From the NCBI GenBank assembly GCA_019311115.1, contig JAFDDB010000030.1:1-53041 (forward strand): a DNA stretch of 53,041 nucleotides, given 5' to 3'. A program made the position numbers and the translations under genes. This DNA is from Deltaproteobacteria bacterium. GTDB taxonomy: Bacteria > Myxococcota_A > UBA9160 > SZUA-336. The notes under the pieces are model-generated. The model searched no databases. It was not told where the DNA came from and worked only from the letters and a program-made list of their open reading frames with translations. Below are positions 25,235 to 33,602 of the stretch, one piece after another (positions within the stretch are counted from its first letter, which is position 1; every line of letters begins with the position of its first letter).

Positions 25235-26517
25235 TTCGTCTCTTCCTCGTCGGCGTATCGCGCGATCACCAGGCTGCCGTTCGTGCCGCCGAAGCCGAAC
25301 GAGTTCGACAGCGCCAACTCGACCGACGCTTCACGCGCCTCGTTCGGCACGTAGTCCAGGTCGCAGTCCGGATCGGGCGTCTCGTAGTTGATGGTCGGCG
25401 GGATCTTTCCGTGGCGCACGACCAGCGAGCAGACGATGGCCTCGAGCCCGCCCGCACCGCCGAGCAGGTGGCCGGTCATCGATTTGGTCGACGACACGGC
25501 GAGCTTCGCGGCATGGTCACCGAAGACCTGCTTGATCGCGTACGTCTCGATCTTGTCGTTGTAGGGCGTGCTCGTGCCGTGCGCGTTCACGTAGTCGATG
25601 TCCGAGAACTCGCGTGCGGAGTCCTCGACGGCCTTGCGCATGCAGATCTGCGCCCCGCGGCCATCCTCGGCCGGCGCGGTCATGTGATACGCGTCGCCGG
25701 ACATCCCGTAGCCCACGACCTCGGCGTGGATGCGCGCGTCGCGGTCGAGCGCGTGCTCGAGGCTCTCGAGCACCAGGACGCCCGCGCCCTCGCCGATCAC
25801 GAAGCCGTCGCGGTCCTTGTCGAAGGGGCGGCTCGCGTGCTCGTAGTCGTCGTTGCGGGTCGACAGAGCGCGCAGGGTCGCGAAGCCGGCGACGCCGAGC
25901 GGGTTCACCGGAGCCTCGCTGCCGCCGGCGATCACGACGTCGGCGTCGCCCATCTGGATCATGCGGTAGGCGTCGCCGACCGCGTGCGTACCCGTGGTAC
26001 ACGCCGTCACGACGCACGAGTTCGGACCGCGCGCGCCGAAGCGCATGGCGATCAGGCCCGACGCCATGTTCGCGATGGTCATCGGCACGAAGAACGGCGA
26101 CACGCGCTTCCAGCCCCGGTCCAGCAGCGCTTCGCAGTTGGTGAGCATGGTCTGGAGTCCCGCGATGCCCGAGCCCACGAGCACGCCGACGCGCTCGGAC
26201 TCCTCTTCGGTCACCTCGAAGCCCGAGTCCCGCATCGCCTCGTCGGCCGCCACCAGCGCGTACTGCAGGTAGGGATCGAGGCGGCGCGCCTCCTTCTTGT
26301 CGAGCACGTGCGACGCGTCGAAGCCGCGGATCTGGGCGGCGAAGCGGACGGGAAAGTCCTCCGCCGGAAAGCGCTCGATCGGGGCCACGCCCGACACGCC
26401 CTTCAGCAATCCGTTCCACGTCGTCTCGACGTCGTTGCCGATCGGGTTCACCGTCCCCATGCCGGTGATCACGACGCGGCGCAGGTCGACGGTGCGCGTG
26501 GTGAGGCGGACCGGCAC
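25231..26517 (-). CDS. fabF: Beta-ketoacyl-ACP synthase II
   Basis: About 428 residues. It elongates acyl chains by decarboxylative condensation with malonyl-ACP. The Cys-His-His triad is visible in [25 protein letters not shown] and [15 protein letters not shown]. The C-terminal [13 protein letters not shown] is typical of the FabF type. GTG 26517 directly follows the acpP stop, with AAGGA eight bases upstream, and the product then reaches [18 protein letters not shown] after 15 residues. It lies in the operon acpP-fabF-glyA. Confidence 0.95.
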   Translation of the reverse strand: MPVRLTTRTVDLRRVVITGMGTVNPIGNDVETTWNGLLKGVSGVAPIERFPAEDFPVRFAAQIRGFDASHVLDKKEARRLDPYLQYALVAADEAMRDSGFEVTEEESERVGVLVGSGIAGLQTMLTNCEALLDRGWKRVSPFFVPMTIANMASGLIAMRFGARGPNSCVVTACTTGTHAVGDAYRMIQMGDADVVIAGGSEAPVNPLGVAGFATLRALSTRNDDYEHASRPFDKDRDGFVIGEGAGVLVLESLEHALDRDARIHAEVVGYGMSGDAYHMTAPAEDGRGAQICMRKAVEDSAREFSDIDYVNAHGTSTPYNDKIETYAIKQVFGDHAAKLAVSSTKSMTGHLLGGAGGLEAIVCSLVVRHGKIPPTINYETPDPDCDLDYVPNEAREASVELALSNSFGFGGTNGSLVIARYADEEETK

Positions 26518-26518
26518 G

Positions 26519-26755
26519 TCAGTCCTTCTGCCGTTCGTCGACGTAGTTGATGGCGTCGCCGATCGTCTGGATCTTCTCCGCGTCATCGTCCGAAATCTCG
26601 AGGCCGAACTCCTCTTCGATGGCCATCACCAGTTCGACGATGTCGAGCGAGTCGGCCCCCAGATCGTCGATGAACGACGCTTCCGGCACGGCCTCGACCT
26701 TCGAAACTCCGAGATGCTCGACGATCAGGTCCTTGATCTTGTCCTCGACTGCCAT
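26519..26755 (-). CDS. acpP: Acyl carrier protein
   Basis: A 78-residue, strongly acidic helical protein. The phosphopantetheine attachment serine sits in [20 protein letters not shown], the invariant DSL motif, at about residue 37. It shuttles acyl intermediates between the FabD/FabG/FabF enzymes encoded around it. The start is certain: ATG preceded by GGAGGAAG at ideal spacing. The region just upstream (26756-26808) carries 7-bp tandem repeats. Confidence 0.97.
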   Translation of the reverse strand: MAVEDKIKDLIVEHLGVSKVEAVPEASFIDDLGADSLDIVELVMAIEEEFGLEISDDDAEKIQTIGDAINYVDERQKD

Positions 26756-26776
26756 TTTCTTCCTCCGATCCGTGAC

Positions 26777-26804
26777 TCCGGTATCCGGCATCCGGTTTCC
26801 GAAG
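26777..26804. repeat. 7-bp tandem repeat upstream of acpP
   Basis: Four consecutive 7-mers of the form TCCGGNN (TCCGGTA, TCCGGCA, TCCGGTT, TCCGAAG on the plus strand) fill most of the short fabG-acpP gap, ending about 20 bases before the acpP ATG. No promoter hexamers are evident in it. Confidence 0.7.
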
Positions 26805-26808
26805 CCAC

Positions 26809-27563
<755 letters not shown>

Positions 27564-27567
<4 letters not shown>

Positions 27568-28499
27568 GCGCACGCCTCGGCCACCGCGCGGAGCGCCTTG
27601 TCCACGTCGTCGACGCGCTCGACGTTGGCGCGGCCGAGGCTGCGCTCGATCCTGGCGGCCATCCCGGTCAGCACCTTGCCCGGACCCAGCTCCAGCTGGA
27701 GCTTGACGCCCTCCTGCTGCTGGCGTCTCACGCCGTCGACCCAGCGCACCGGCGCGCAGACCTGCTCGCGCAGCAGGCGGCGCGCGTCGGCGGCGCTCCG
27801 GTAGGGCTCGGCGGTCACGTTCGAAATGACGGGAATTCGCGCCTCGCCGAACGCCGCGTCCGAGAGCACGGGCGCCAGCTTGTCCGCGGCGGGAGACATC
27901 AGCTCGCAGTGAAACGGAGCGGAGACCTCGAGCGCCACGACGCGGCGCGCGCCGGCGGCGGACAGGGCCTCGCCGGCCTCTGCGACCGCGGCGGCCCGGC
28001 CGGCGATCACCGTCTGCACGGGCGTGTTGAAGTTGGCGGGGGCGACGGGAGCGTCGATGCCCGCACAGACTCGCGCCACGCTCTCGGGGTCGAGGCCGAG
28101 GATCGCGGCCATGGCGCCCTCGCCCTCGGGTACGGCGTCCTGCATGAAGGCGCCGCGCCGGCGCACCAACCGCACGGCGTCGGCGAGGCCGAGCGCTCCG
28201 GCGGCGACGAGCGCCGTGTACTCGCCCAGGCTGTGACCCGCGAAGACCACGGGCGGCTGCGGAAGCTCCGCCTCGAGCGCGCGGTACACGGCGATCGACG
28301 CGGTCAGGATGGCGGGCTGGGTGACCTCGGTGCGGCGCAGCTCTTCCTCGGGCCCTTCCCGGATGCGCTTGGCGAGTCCACCGCCGAAGGCGTCGTCGGC
28401 CTCGGCGAAGACGTCGCGCGCGGCCGGGTAGTGGTCGCAGAAGTCCACCGACATTCCCACGGACTGCGAGCCCTGTCCGGGAAAGACGATCGAATACAT
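27564..28499 (-). CDS. fabD: Malonyl-CoA:ACP transacylase
   Basis: A 311-residue enzyme that loads malonyl groups onto AcpP. Motifs are the N-terminal [13 protein letters not shown], the nucleophile elbow [18 protein letters not shown] (Ser about residue 91) and the catalytic His in [13 protein letters not shown], then [13 protein letters not shown]. Length is standard. It sits between rpmF and fabG. The plsX and fabH genes that commonly separate rpmF from fabD are absent at this locus. Confidence 0.95.
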
Positions 28500-28529
28500 G
28501 GTTGGCGCCGCCTGGAGGCCGCGCGGGGC

Positions 28530-28721
28530 CTACAGGTCGTCCTCGGCCTCGACCTCGAAGACCTGCCGGCCGCGGTAGTGGCCGCAGCTGCCGCAGACGC
28601 GGTGGGGCAGCTTCGGCTCCCCGCACTGCGGACAGGCAGACAGGTTCGGGGCGGTCAGGGCGTCGTGGGCCCGGCGCATGCCCTTTCGGGACTTGGATGT
28701 TCGCTTCTTGGGTACGGCCAT
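28530..28721 (-). CDS. rpmF: 50S ribosomal protein L32
   Basis: 63 residues, starting [19 protein letters not shown], the family signature, with a four-cysteine zinc ribbon ([20 protein letters not shown]) and an acidic tail. It belongs to the large ribosomal subunit. It lies in the classic DUF177(yceD)-rpmF-fab order, which couples ribosome and lipid synthesis genes in one transcript. Confidence 0.97.
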   Translation of the reverse strand: MAVPKKRTSKSRKGMRRAHDALTAPNLSACPQCGEPKLPHRVCGSCGHYRGRQVFEVEAEDDL

Positions 28722-28744
28722 CGCTGAATCCTTCGCTTCTGTCC

Positions 28745-28776
28745 CCGGGGTCTGGGTCCGAGGTCCGGGGTCTGGG
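28745..28776. repeat. Short direct repeat between DUF177 gene and rpmF
   Basis: The 12-mer CCGGGGTCTGGG occurs at 28745-28756 and again at 28765-28776 (period 20) in the 72-base gap. Both copies lie within the leader between the two cotranscribed genes. No other function is apparent. Confidence 0.7.
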
Positions 28777-28793
28777 CCTCGCTCGGGCTCTGC

Positions 28794-29405
28794 CTAACCG
28801 TCCCGCGTACGCGATCGGGCCAGCAGGTCTCCGAGGCCCGCGAACGGCTTATTACCCCGGTCGGGGTCACACTGACAAGCCTCGCGGTTCAGGTTTTCTC
28901 CGCACACGGGACATAGCCCAAGACAGCCCTCCGCGCAGCAGGGGGCCATGGGCCAGGACAGCAGCAGGTGGTCGCGCAGGACGGGCTCGAAGTCCAGCTC
29001 CTCGCCCGCGTAGCGTCCCAGCTCGAGCTCCTCGCCGTCGAGCTCGATTCCGGGCTGCCGCGGCTCGCCCGTCTCGGGAAACGGCTCCAGCAGGAGCTCG
29101 AGCTGGGCGTCGAATCGAAAGGCAAAGGGATCGGCGCAGCGCGAGCAGCGCAGCTCCACCTGGCCCTGGACCCGCCCCCGGAACAGCAGCCGCCGCCCCA
29201 GCCGGTAGGCCTCCAGATCGAGTCGGAAGGGCTCCAGCAGGCGGCTCTCGGGGTCCAGGAACAGGCTCCGGGCACGAGTCCACCAGGTCTCGTCACCCAC
29301 CAGCCCGAGCGGGGCGGGCTCGGGCTGCAGGTCCGCCACGCGGACGTGCAGGCCCGGCGCCTTCGGCGGCTGCTCGGCTTGGCTGGCGGAGTCGTGTTCG
29401 GACAT
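28794..29405 (-). CDS. DUF177 (YceD-family) protein
   Basis: About 203 residues, with ATG chosen because it gives MSEHDSASQ and has AGGG nine bases upstream. The protein shows the DUF177 layout: a central Cys pair (LRCSRCADPFAF), an acidic hydrophobic segment (ELDFEPVLRDHLLLSWPMAP), and a C-terminal cysteine cluster (CCAEGCLGLCPVCGENLN) ending in CQCDPD. Members sit upstream of rpmF almost universally and have been linked to 23S rRNA accumulation in plants and E. coli. The first gene of the long minus-strand operon; a good promoter lies 40 bases upstream. Confidence 0.9.
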   Translation of the reverse strand: MSEHDSASQAEQPPKAPGLHVRVADLQPEPAPLGLVGDETWWTRARSLFLDPESRLLEPFRLDLEAYRLGRRLLFRGRVQGQVELRCSRCADPFAFRFDAQLELLLEPFPETGEPRQPGIELDGEELELGRYAGEELDFEPVLRDHLLLSWPMAPCCAEGCLGLCPVCGENLNREACQCDPDRGNKPFAGLGDLLARSRTRDG

Positions 29406-29444
29406 GGAAAAGCCCTGTGATTGCAAACAGTTGGCCCTTCTCGT

Positions 29445-29473
29445 GGGATAGGGAGGGGCGCGTTGGTTGTCAA
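29445..29473 (-). promoter_or_regulatory. Sigma70-type promoter for the DUF177-rpmF-fab operon
   Basis: On the minus strand, TTGACA (29473-29468), a 17-base spacer, and TATCCC (29450-29445). The predicted start point is near 29438, giving a leader of about 33 bases before the ATG at 29405. The -35 box lies inside a small inverted repeat GGTTG-T-CAACC (29465-29475), which faces the divergent gltX gene. Confidence 0.7.
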
Positions 29474-29499
29474 CCGGGGGGCTGTTAGAGTGTGCCGCC

Positions 29500-30939
29500 G
29501 TGCCGGTCGTCACCCGCTATGCGCCCAGCCCGACAGGCGCCCTCCACATCGGCGGCGCCCGCACCGCCCTGTTCTGCTGGGCCTACGCCCGGCACCACGA
29601 CGGCCAGTTCCTGCTGCGCTTCGAGGACACCGACCGCGAGCGCTCGACGCTCGAGTCCGAGACGGTCGTGCTCGAGGCGCTGCGCTGGCTGGGCATCGAC
29701 TGGGACGCGGTGCCGGGCTTCGAGGACGTGCCCCGCCAGAGCGAGCGCGGTCCGCGCTACGAAGAGGTGCTCGCGAAGCTGCTCGAGAGCGGCGCGGCCT
29801 ACCGCTGCGTGTGCGACGACGCCCGCCTCGAGCACCTGCGAGAGCGCGCGCGCCAGGGGGGCCAGGCCGCGGTCTACGACGGCGCCTGCCGCGAGCGGGG
29901 CATCGCGGCCGACTGCGCCGAGCCCTTCTGCGTGCGGCTTCGCATCGACGCGCACGCACCCACGCGCTGGGACGACGCGATCGCGGGAGCCAGCGGCCAG
30001 GACGCCTCGGACCTGGGCGACTACGTCGTAGCCCGGACCGACGGCACGCCGATCTACCACCTGGCCTGCAGCGTCGACGACCACGACATGGGGGTGACGC
30101 ACGTGATCCGCGGGCGCGAGCACATGTCGAGCACGTCGCGCCAGCTGCCGCTCTACAGCGCCATGGGCTGGCAGCCGCCGGCCTTCGCGCACGTGCCGCT
30201 GCTGGTCGAGGCGTCGGGCAAGAAGCTCTCGAAGCGCCAGGACGCGGTGTCGGTGCAGAGCTACCGCGAGCGCGGCTTCTCGCCGCAGGCGGTGCTCAAC
30301 TTCATCGCGCGGCTGGGCTGGGGACACGGCGACCTGGAGCTCTTCGACCGCGAGCAGCTCGCCGAGGTCTTCGAGATGTCCGGCGTCGGGCACAGCGCGT
30401 CGCAGGTCCACGAGGACAAGCTGCTCTGGATCAGCCAGCACTGGATCAAGACGCTGCCCATGGACGAGCTGGTCGAGCAGCTGCAGCCGTTCCTGGACGC
30501 CGAGGCCGGCCGCCCCGTCGAGGACAGCGCAGAGCTGCGCAAGCTCCTCGACCTGCTGCGCGAGCGGAGCAAGACCTGGGTCGAAATGGCGGCGCAGGCG
30601 GGTTTCTGGCTCCGCGACGAGATCGAGCTCGACCCCAAGGCCGCCCGCAAGCAGCTCAAGGCCGGAATCGCCGGACCGCTCGGCGAGCTGCGCGCAGCGC
30701 TCGCGGACCTGACCGAGTGGACCGAGGAGACGCTCGACCCGACCTTCCACGCCGTGGCCGAGAAGCACGACCTGAAGCTCGGCAAGCTCGCCCAGCCCGT
30801 CCGCGTGGCCATCGTGGGCGTGCCCCAGAGCCCGGGCATCTTCGAGACGCTGGCGGTGCTGGGCAAGCAGCGGAGCCTGCAGCGGATCGGCGCGGCGCTC
30901 GAGTACATCGCCGCTCGCGACTCAGAGGGCGGCGACTGA
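29500..30939 (+). CDS. gltX: Glutamyl-tRNA synthetase
   Basis: A 479-residue class I synthetase. GTG 29500 gives MPVVTRYAPSPTGALHIGGA, which places the HIGH-type motif at the usual distance from the N-terminus; no strong ribosome site is visible. Other signatures are LRFEDTDRERS, the binding-site IYHLACSVDDHDMGVTHVIR and the KMSKS-type loop GKKLSKRQDAVSV. The C-terminal anticodon-binding domain is intact. It stands divergent from the DUF177 operon and directly upstream of tRNA-Gln. Whether it also charges tRNA-Gln (non-discriminating form) cannot be told from sequence by eye. Confidence 0.94.
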   Translation: MPVVTRYAPSPTGALHIGGARTALFCWAYARHHDGQFLLRFEDTDRERSTLESETVVLEALRWLGIDWDAVPGFEDVPRQSERGPRYEEVLAKLLESGAAYRCVCDDARLEHLRERARQGGQAAVYDGACRERGIAADCAEPFCVRLRIDAHAPTRWDDAIAGASGQDASDLGDYVVARTDGTPIYHLACSVDDHDMGVTHVIRGREHMSSTSRQLPLYSAMGWQPPAFAHVPLLVEASGKKLSKRQDAVSVQSYRERGFSPQAVLNFIARLGWGHGDLELFDREQLAEVFEMSGVGHSASQVHEDKLLWISQHWIKTLPMDELVEQLQPFLDAEAGRPVEDSAELRKLLDLLRERSKTWVEMAAQAGFWLRDEIELDPKAARKQLKAGIAGPLGELRAALADLTEWTEETLDPTFHAVAEKHDLKLGKLAQPVRVAIVGVPQSPGIFETLAVLGKQRSLQRIGAALEYIAARDSEGGD

Positions 30940-30958
30940 ACGAATCGCCCGGGGCGGC

Positions 30959-30986
30959 TTGAACGGCGGCCGCGGGCGACTAGAAT
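30959..30986 (+). promoter_or_regulatory. Promoter for tRNA-Gln
   Basis: TTGAAC (30959-30964), a 16-base spacer, and TAGAAT (30981-30986). The expected start is near 30993, only about five bases before the mature tRNA 5' end. It lies immediately after the gltX stop codon. Confidence 0.6.
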
Positions 30987-30997
30987 GCCGTCTCCGC

Positions 30998-31071
30998 TGG
31001 CCGATGGTGTAACGGTAGCACGAGGGGTTCTGGTCCCCTTAGTCTAGGTTCGAATCCTAGTCGGCCAGCCA
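30998..31071 (+). tRNA. tRNA-Gln (anticodon CTG)
   Basis: A complete cloverleaf: acceptor stem TGGCCGA (30998-31004) pairs with TCGGCCA (31061-31067); the anticodon stem AGGGG/CCCCT encloses the loop TTCTGGT with anticodon CTG at 31030-31032; the T arm contains GGTTCGAATCC. The discriminator base is G and CCA is encoded (31069-31071). It reads CAG codons. Confidence 0.96.
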
Positions 31072-31087
31072 GTCTGGCCCGGGTATC

Positions 31088-31104
31088 GCGCGGCGAAGCC
31101 GCGC
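31088..31104 (+). terminator. GC-rich hairpin downstream of tRNA-Gln, possible terminator
   Basis: GCGCGGC-GAA-GCCGCGC forms a perfect 7-bp stem with a three-base loop, 16 bases after the tRNA 3' end. There is no T-tract after it, so it is not a canonical intrinsic terminator; it could act as a tRNA 3'-processing barrier or a weak terminator. Confidence 0.4.
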
Positions 31105-31198
31105 TGCCGGGACGGCGCGCTGGCTCCGCGCGCGCCTCTGCCGGGGGTTGCGCGTCGTAGTGCTCGCGGACGCGTCCGGCGTCGGGCGCGACGGGCGC

Positions 31199-32269
31199 TC
31201 AGTCGTGCAGCGAGAGCACGTGGCCTTCGTCCGGGCTCGCTCGGCCCTCCAGTACCTCGCGGTACACGCGCTCCAGGTCCGCGCGCCCCGCGCCGCGCCG
31301 CACGTGGAGCCACGCCTCGCTGCCGTCGCGGAACCGGGTCCAGGCGAGGCCCAGCCTCTCCTGCAGGACCTCGGGTCCCCACTCCTGGCTGCGCTTCTGG
31401 ATCTGCGCCGGCGCGAAGAAGAAGGCGGGCTCGGGTCCGGGCAGGTCTGGCGCGCGGCGACTCGCGTTCCAGTGCGTCGCGCCGACGGTACAGCTGTGGG
31501 CGAGATTCTCGCCCAGGTGGCGGTGCACGCCGTTCACCACTTCGCCGTTGCCCGCCATGTCGACGAAGACCGCCTTGCGGTCCACGGGGATCGACTTGAG
31601 GTCCTCGTAGCGCAGCACCTCGTCGTAGAAGCCGAGCCCCTCGACGAAGGCGCGGTTGCGCTCGGACGTGAGACCGACGACGGGACCGCGGCCGCGCTGC
31701 GAGAGCAGGCTCGCCAGGGCGATGGCCGTCTTGCTCGACGCGCTGAAGTCGGCGTCGGCCAGCGCGTCGTCGACGAGGAACGAGGTCATGAAGAGCCCGC
31801 GCAGCAGCAGCGTGACGTCTTCGTGCTTCTCGTCGTACAGCGCGTCGCTCTCGACGGGACTGTACTGCTGGTAGGCGGGCGCGTGGTTGGCGCGGTGCGA
31901 GGCGACGTCGACGTACCCGCTGGGACTCACGCGGTCCGCCTGGATCACGAGATGCGTAGACATGGGGAAGAAACCGAAGGCACGCTGGCCCTCGGGCACG
32001 TCCGGGTGGCTCGAGCGAATCACGTCGCCGTAGCCCATGGCGGGGATGCGTCCCCAGGGCTCGCCGGCGGGGAACGCGTCGGCCGGAAAGAAGCCCCAGT
32101 AGTCGAGCATGTCGCCGGCGGAGGCGTAGCTGATGTTGTTCGACGTGAGCGCGAAGCGGTCGACGCGGAACAGAACCTGCCCCGACTGCAGCACCTCGTC
32201 GATCTCGACGTCCTCGAAGCGCGTCCGAGAGAAGTCGTCCCGCCGAACCCCGAACTGCGTTCCCTGCAT
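31199..32269 (-). CDS. DUF2855 family protein
   Basis: A 356-residue protein matching my recollection of DUF2855: N-terminal beta-rich segment with LQSGQVLFRVDRFALTSNNI, then SYASAGDMLDYWGFFPA and WGRIPAMGYGDVIRSSHPDV, and a second half with a Rossmann-like stretch (FSASSKTAIALASLLSQRG, then VVGLTS). The overall layout resembles quinone-oxidoreductase-like medium-chain dehydrogenases without clear metal ligands. Catalytic function is unknown. ATG 32269 has GGGAG upstream. It is divergent from the rhodanese gene, and the shared gap carries an inverted repeat. Confidence 0.8.
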   Translation of the reverse strand: MQGTQFGVRRDDFSRTRFEDVEIDEVLQSGQVLFRVDRFALTSNNISYASAGDMLDYWGFFPADAFPAGEPWGRIPAMGYGDVIRSSHPDVPEGQRAFGFFPMSTHLVIQADRVSPSGYVDVASHRANHAPAYQQYSPVESDALYDEKHEDVTLLLRGLFMTSFLVDDALADADFSASSKTAIALASLLSQRGRGPVVGLTSERNRAFVEGLGFYDEVLRYEDLKSIPVDRKAVFVDMAGNGEVVNGVHRHLGENLAHSCTVGATHWNASRRAPDLPGPEPAFFFAPAQIQKRSQEWGPEVLQERLGLAWTRFRDGSEAWLHVRRGAGRADLERVYREVLEGRASPDEGHVLSLHD

Positions 32270-32288
32270 GCCTGCTCTCCCGCGTTGG

Positions 32289-32307
32289 CTGGCATCCATT
32301 ATGCCAG
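32289..32307. promoter_or_regulatory. Inverted repeat in the DUF2855/rhodanese divergent gap, candidate operator
   Basis: CTGGCAT-CCATT-ATGCCAG is a perfect 7-bp inverted repeat with a five-base spacer, and a further TGCCAG half-site lies at 32314-32319. On the minus strand it contains a -10-like CATAAT (32303-32298), positioned to serve the DUF2855 gene. No matching regulator gene is adjacent. Confidence 0.45.
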
Positions 32308-32354
32308 TACGTGTGCCAGAATCGGCGCAGGCGCGAACGCAGGGAGCGCATGAC

Positions 32355-32789
32355 ATGCCGATCCGCGGGATCTTCCATGACCTCGAAGAGCGCAAGCAGG
32401 GCATCGAGAACCTGAGCGTCGAGCAGGTGAAGAAGGAACTCGAAGCGGGCGGCGACCTGCTCCTCGTGGACCTGCGCGAGATCCAGGAGCGCGTCGACCT
32501 GGGCGCGGTCCCCGGGTCGAAGCACGTGCCGCGCGGCATGCTCGAGTTCTGGGCGGATCCGGCCAGTCCGTACTACCGCGACTGGTTCCAGGAGGATCGG
32601 CGCACCATCGTCTACTGTGCGGGCGGCGTGCGCTCGGTGCTGGCGGTGCACTCGATGCTCGAGATGGGCTTCACGAACGTGGCGCACCTGGAGACGGGGT
32701 TCTCGGGCTGGAAGAAGTCGGGCGAGCCGATCGAAGACGTGGCGTCGACCTCGCGCTGGGTCCGGCGCGAGAAGCCGGCCGACGCCTGA
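32355..32789 (+). CDS. Rhodanese-like domain protein
   Basis: A 144-residue single-domain sulfurtransferase-type protein. The rhodanese fold is visible in LLLVDLREIQERVDLGAVPG, KHVPRGMLEFWADP and the active loop IVYCAGGVRSVLAV, with the persulfide Cys at about residue 90, and the terminal MGFTNVAHLETGFSGWKKSG. No signal peptide, so it is cytoplasmic. Substrate cannot be deduced. It is divergent from DUF2855 and convergent with the lipoprotein gene. Confidence 0.9.
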   Translation: MPIRGIFHDLEERKQGIENLSVEQVKKELEAGGDLLLVDLREIQERVDLGAVPGSKHVPRGMLEFWADPASPYYRDWFQEDRRTIVYCAGGVRSVLAVHSMLEMGFTNVAHLETGFSGWKKSGEPIEDVASTSRWVRREKPADA

Positions 32790-32816
32790 GCCCGATCCTC
32801 TCCCCGCGTCGGCGGG

Positions 32817-33593
32817 TCAGCGGGTGGCGTCGAGGTGCTGCACGCCGCGCGCGAGCCGCTCGATACCGGCGCGCGCGGCCGCCAGGTTGGCCGCTTCGAG
32901 CGCCGACAGGTGCGCCGAGAACGCGGGCGTCTCGACCATGGCAACCAGGTCCCGGAGCTGTGCGTCGCCGAGCCCGCTCAGCTGGTACGCCGCGACCCGA
33001 ACCAGCGACTCCGGACGGGTCTGCATCTGCTGCTCGCAGACCGCCCGGGCGCGCTGCTCCACCGGGTAGGCGAGCCGCCGAAGGGCGCCGCCGATGCCGG
33101 GGCAGGCGGTCTCGATGTAGGCGCGCGTGCGCTCGCCGGTCTGCATGGCGCGGACGTAGCTCTCGACCGCGGCCACGCGCTCGGGCGAGAGCGCGTCGAG
33201 CCGGAACTCGGGAAGGCGCTCGGGCGCCGCTCGCAGCGCCGCCAGCTGCAAGTCGAAGACCGCCTGGTTCTGCGGGGTCGCCAGCTCCGCCAGCAGCTCG
33301 CGGTTCGCCTGAAAGGGGTAGCCCGCGGCGAGTGAAGCGCGCACGTCCGTCAGCATGAGTGCGGGCTCGAAGGCCGCGTCGATGGCGGCCACGGCCTCCT
33401 GCTGTCCCGCGTAGTCCGGCGGCAGGCAGAGGCGCGCCGTCGCTCTCAGGTGGCGCGCGCGATCCTGCACCACGCTCGTGACCCGGGCGACGCGCGACAG
33501 GTGGTCCAGCCCGGTCTCGGGTGCGCTGCCACACGCCGAGAGCGACAGCGACAACGACAGGACTCCTGCTGCGGCGAACGACCTCGCGAACAT
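32817..33593 (-). CDS. Predicted lipoprotein of unknown function
   Basis: A 258-residue protein with a lipoprotein signal peptide (AAGVLSLSLSLSACGSAPE; lipidated Cys about residue 21, followed by Gly-Ser). The mature protein is predicted all-helical and Ala/Arg/Leu-rich (VEQRARAVCEQQMQTRPESL, FSAHLSALEAANLAAARAG), with loose similarity in style to DUF2059-type periplasmic proteins, but I cannot assign a family. It ends shortly after the convergent rhodanese gene and its start lies nine bases from the lnt2 stop on the same strand, so the two are likely cotranscribed. Lipidation would depend on Lgt, LspA and Lnt. Confidence 0.7.
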   Translation of the reverse strand: MFARSFAAAGVLSLSLSLSACGSAPETGLDHLSRVARVTSVVQDRARHLRATARLCLPPDYAGQQEAVAAIDAAFEPALMLTDVRASLAAGYPFQANRELLAELATPQNQAVFDLQLAALRAAPERLPEFRLDALSPERVAAVESYVRAMQTGERTRAYIETACPGIGGALRRLAYPVEQRARAVCEQQMQTRPESLVRVAAYQLSGLGDAQLRDLVAMVETPAFSAHLSALEAANLAAARAGIERLARGVQHLDATR

Positions 33594-33602
33594 CAGCGCA
33601 AT

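Noticed and set aside
32270-32354. A sigma54 promoter upstream of DUF2855 (TGGCAC followed by TGGCA)
   Set aside because: The GG and GC elements are one base too far apart and the TTGC box is not present.
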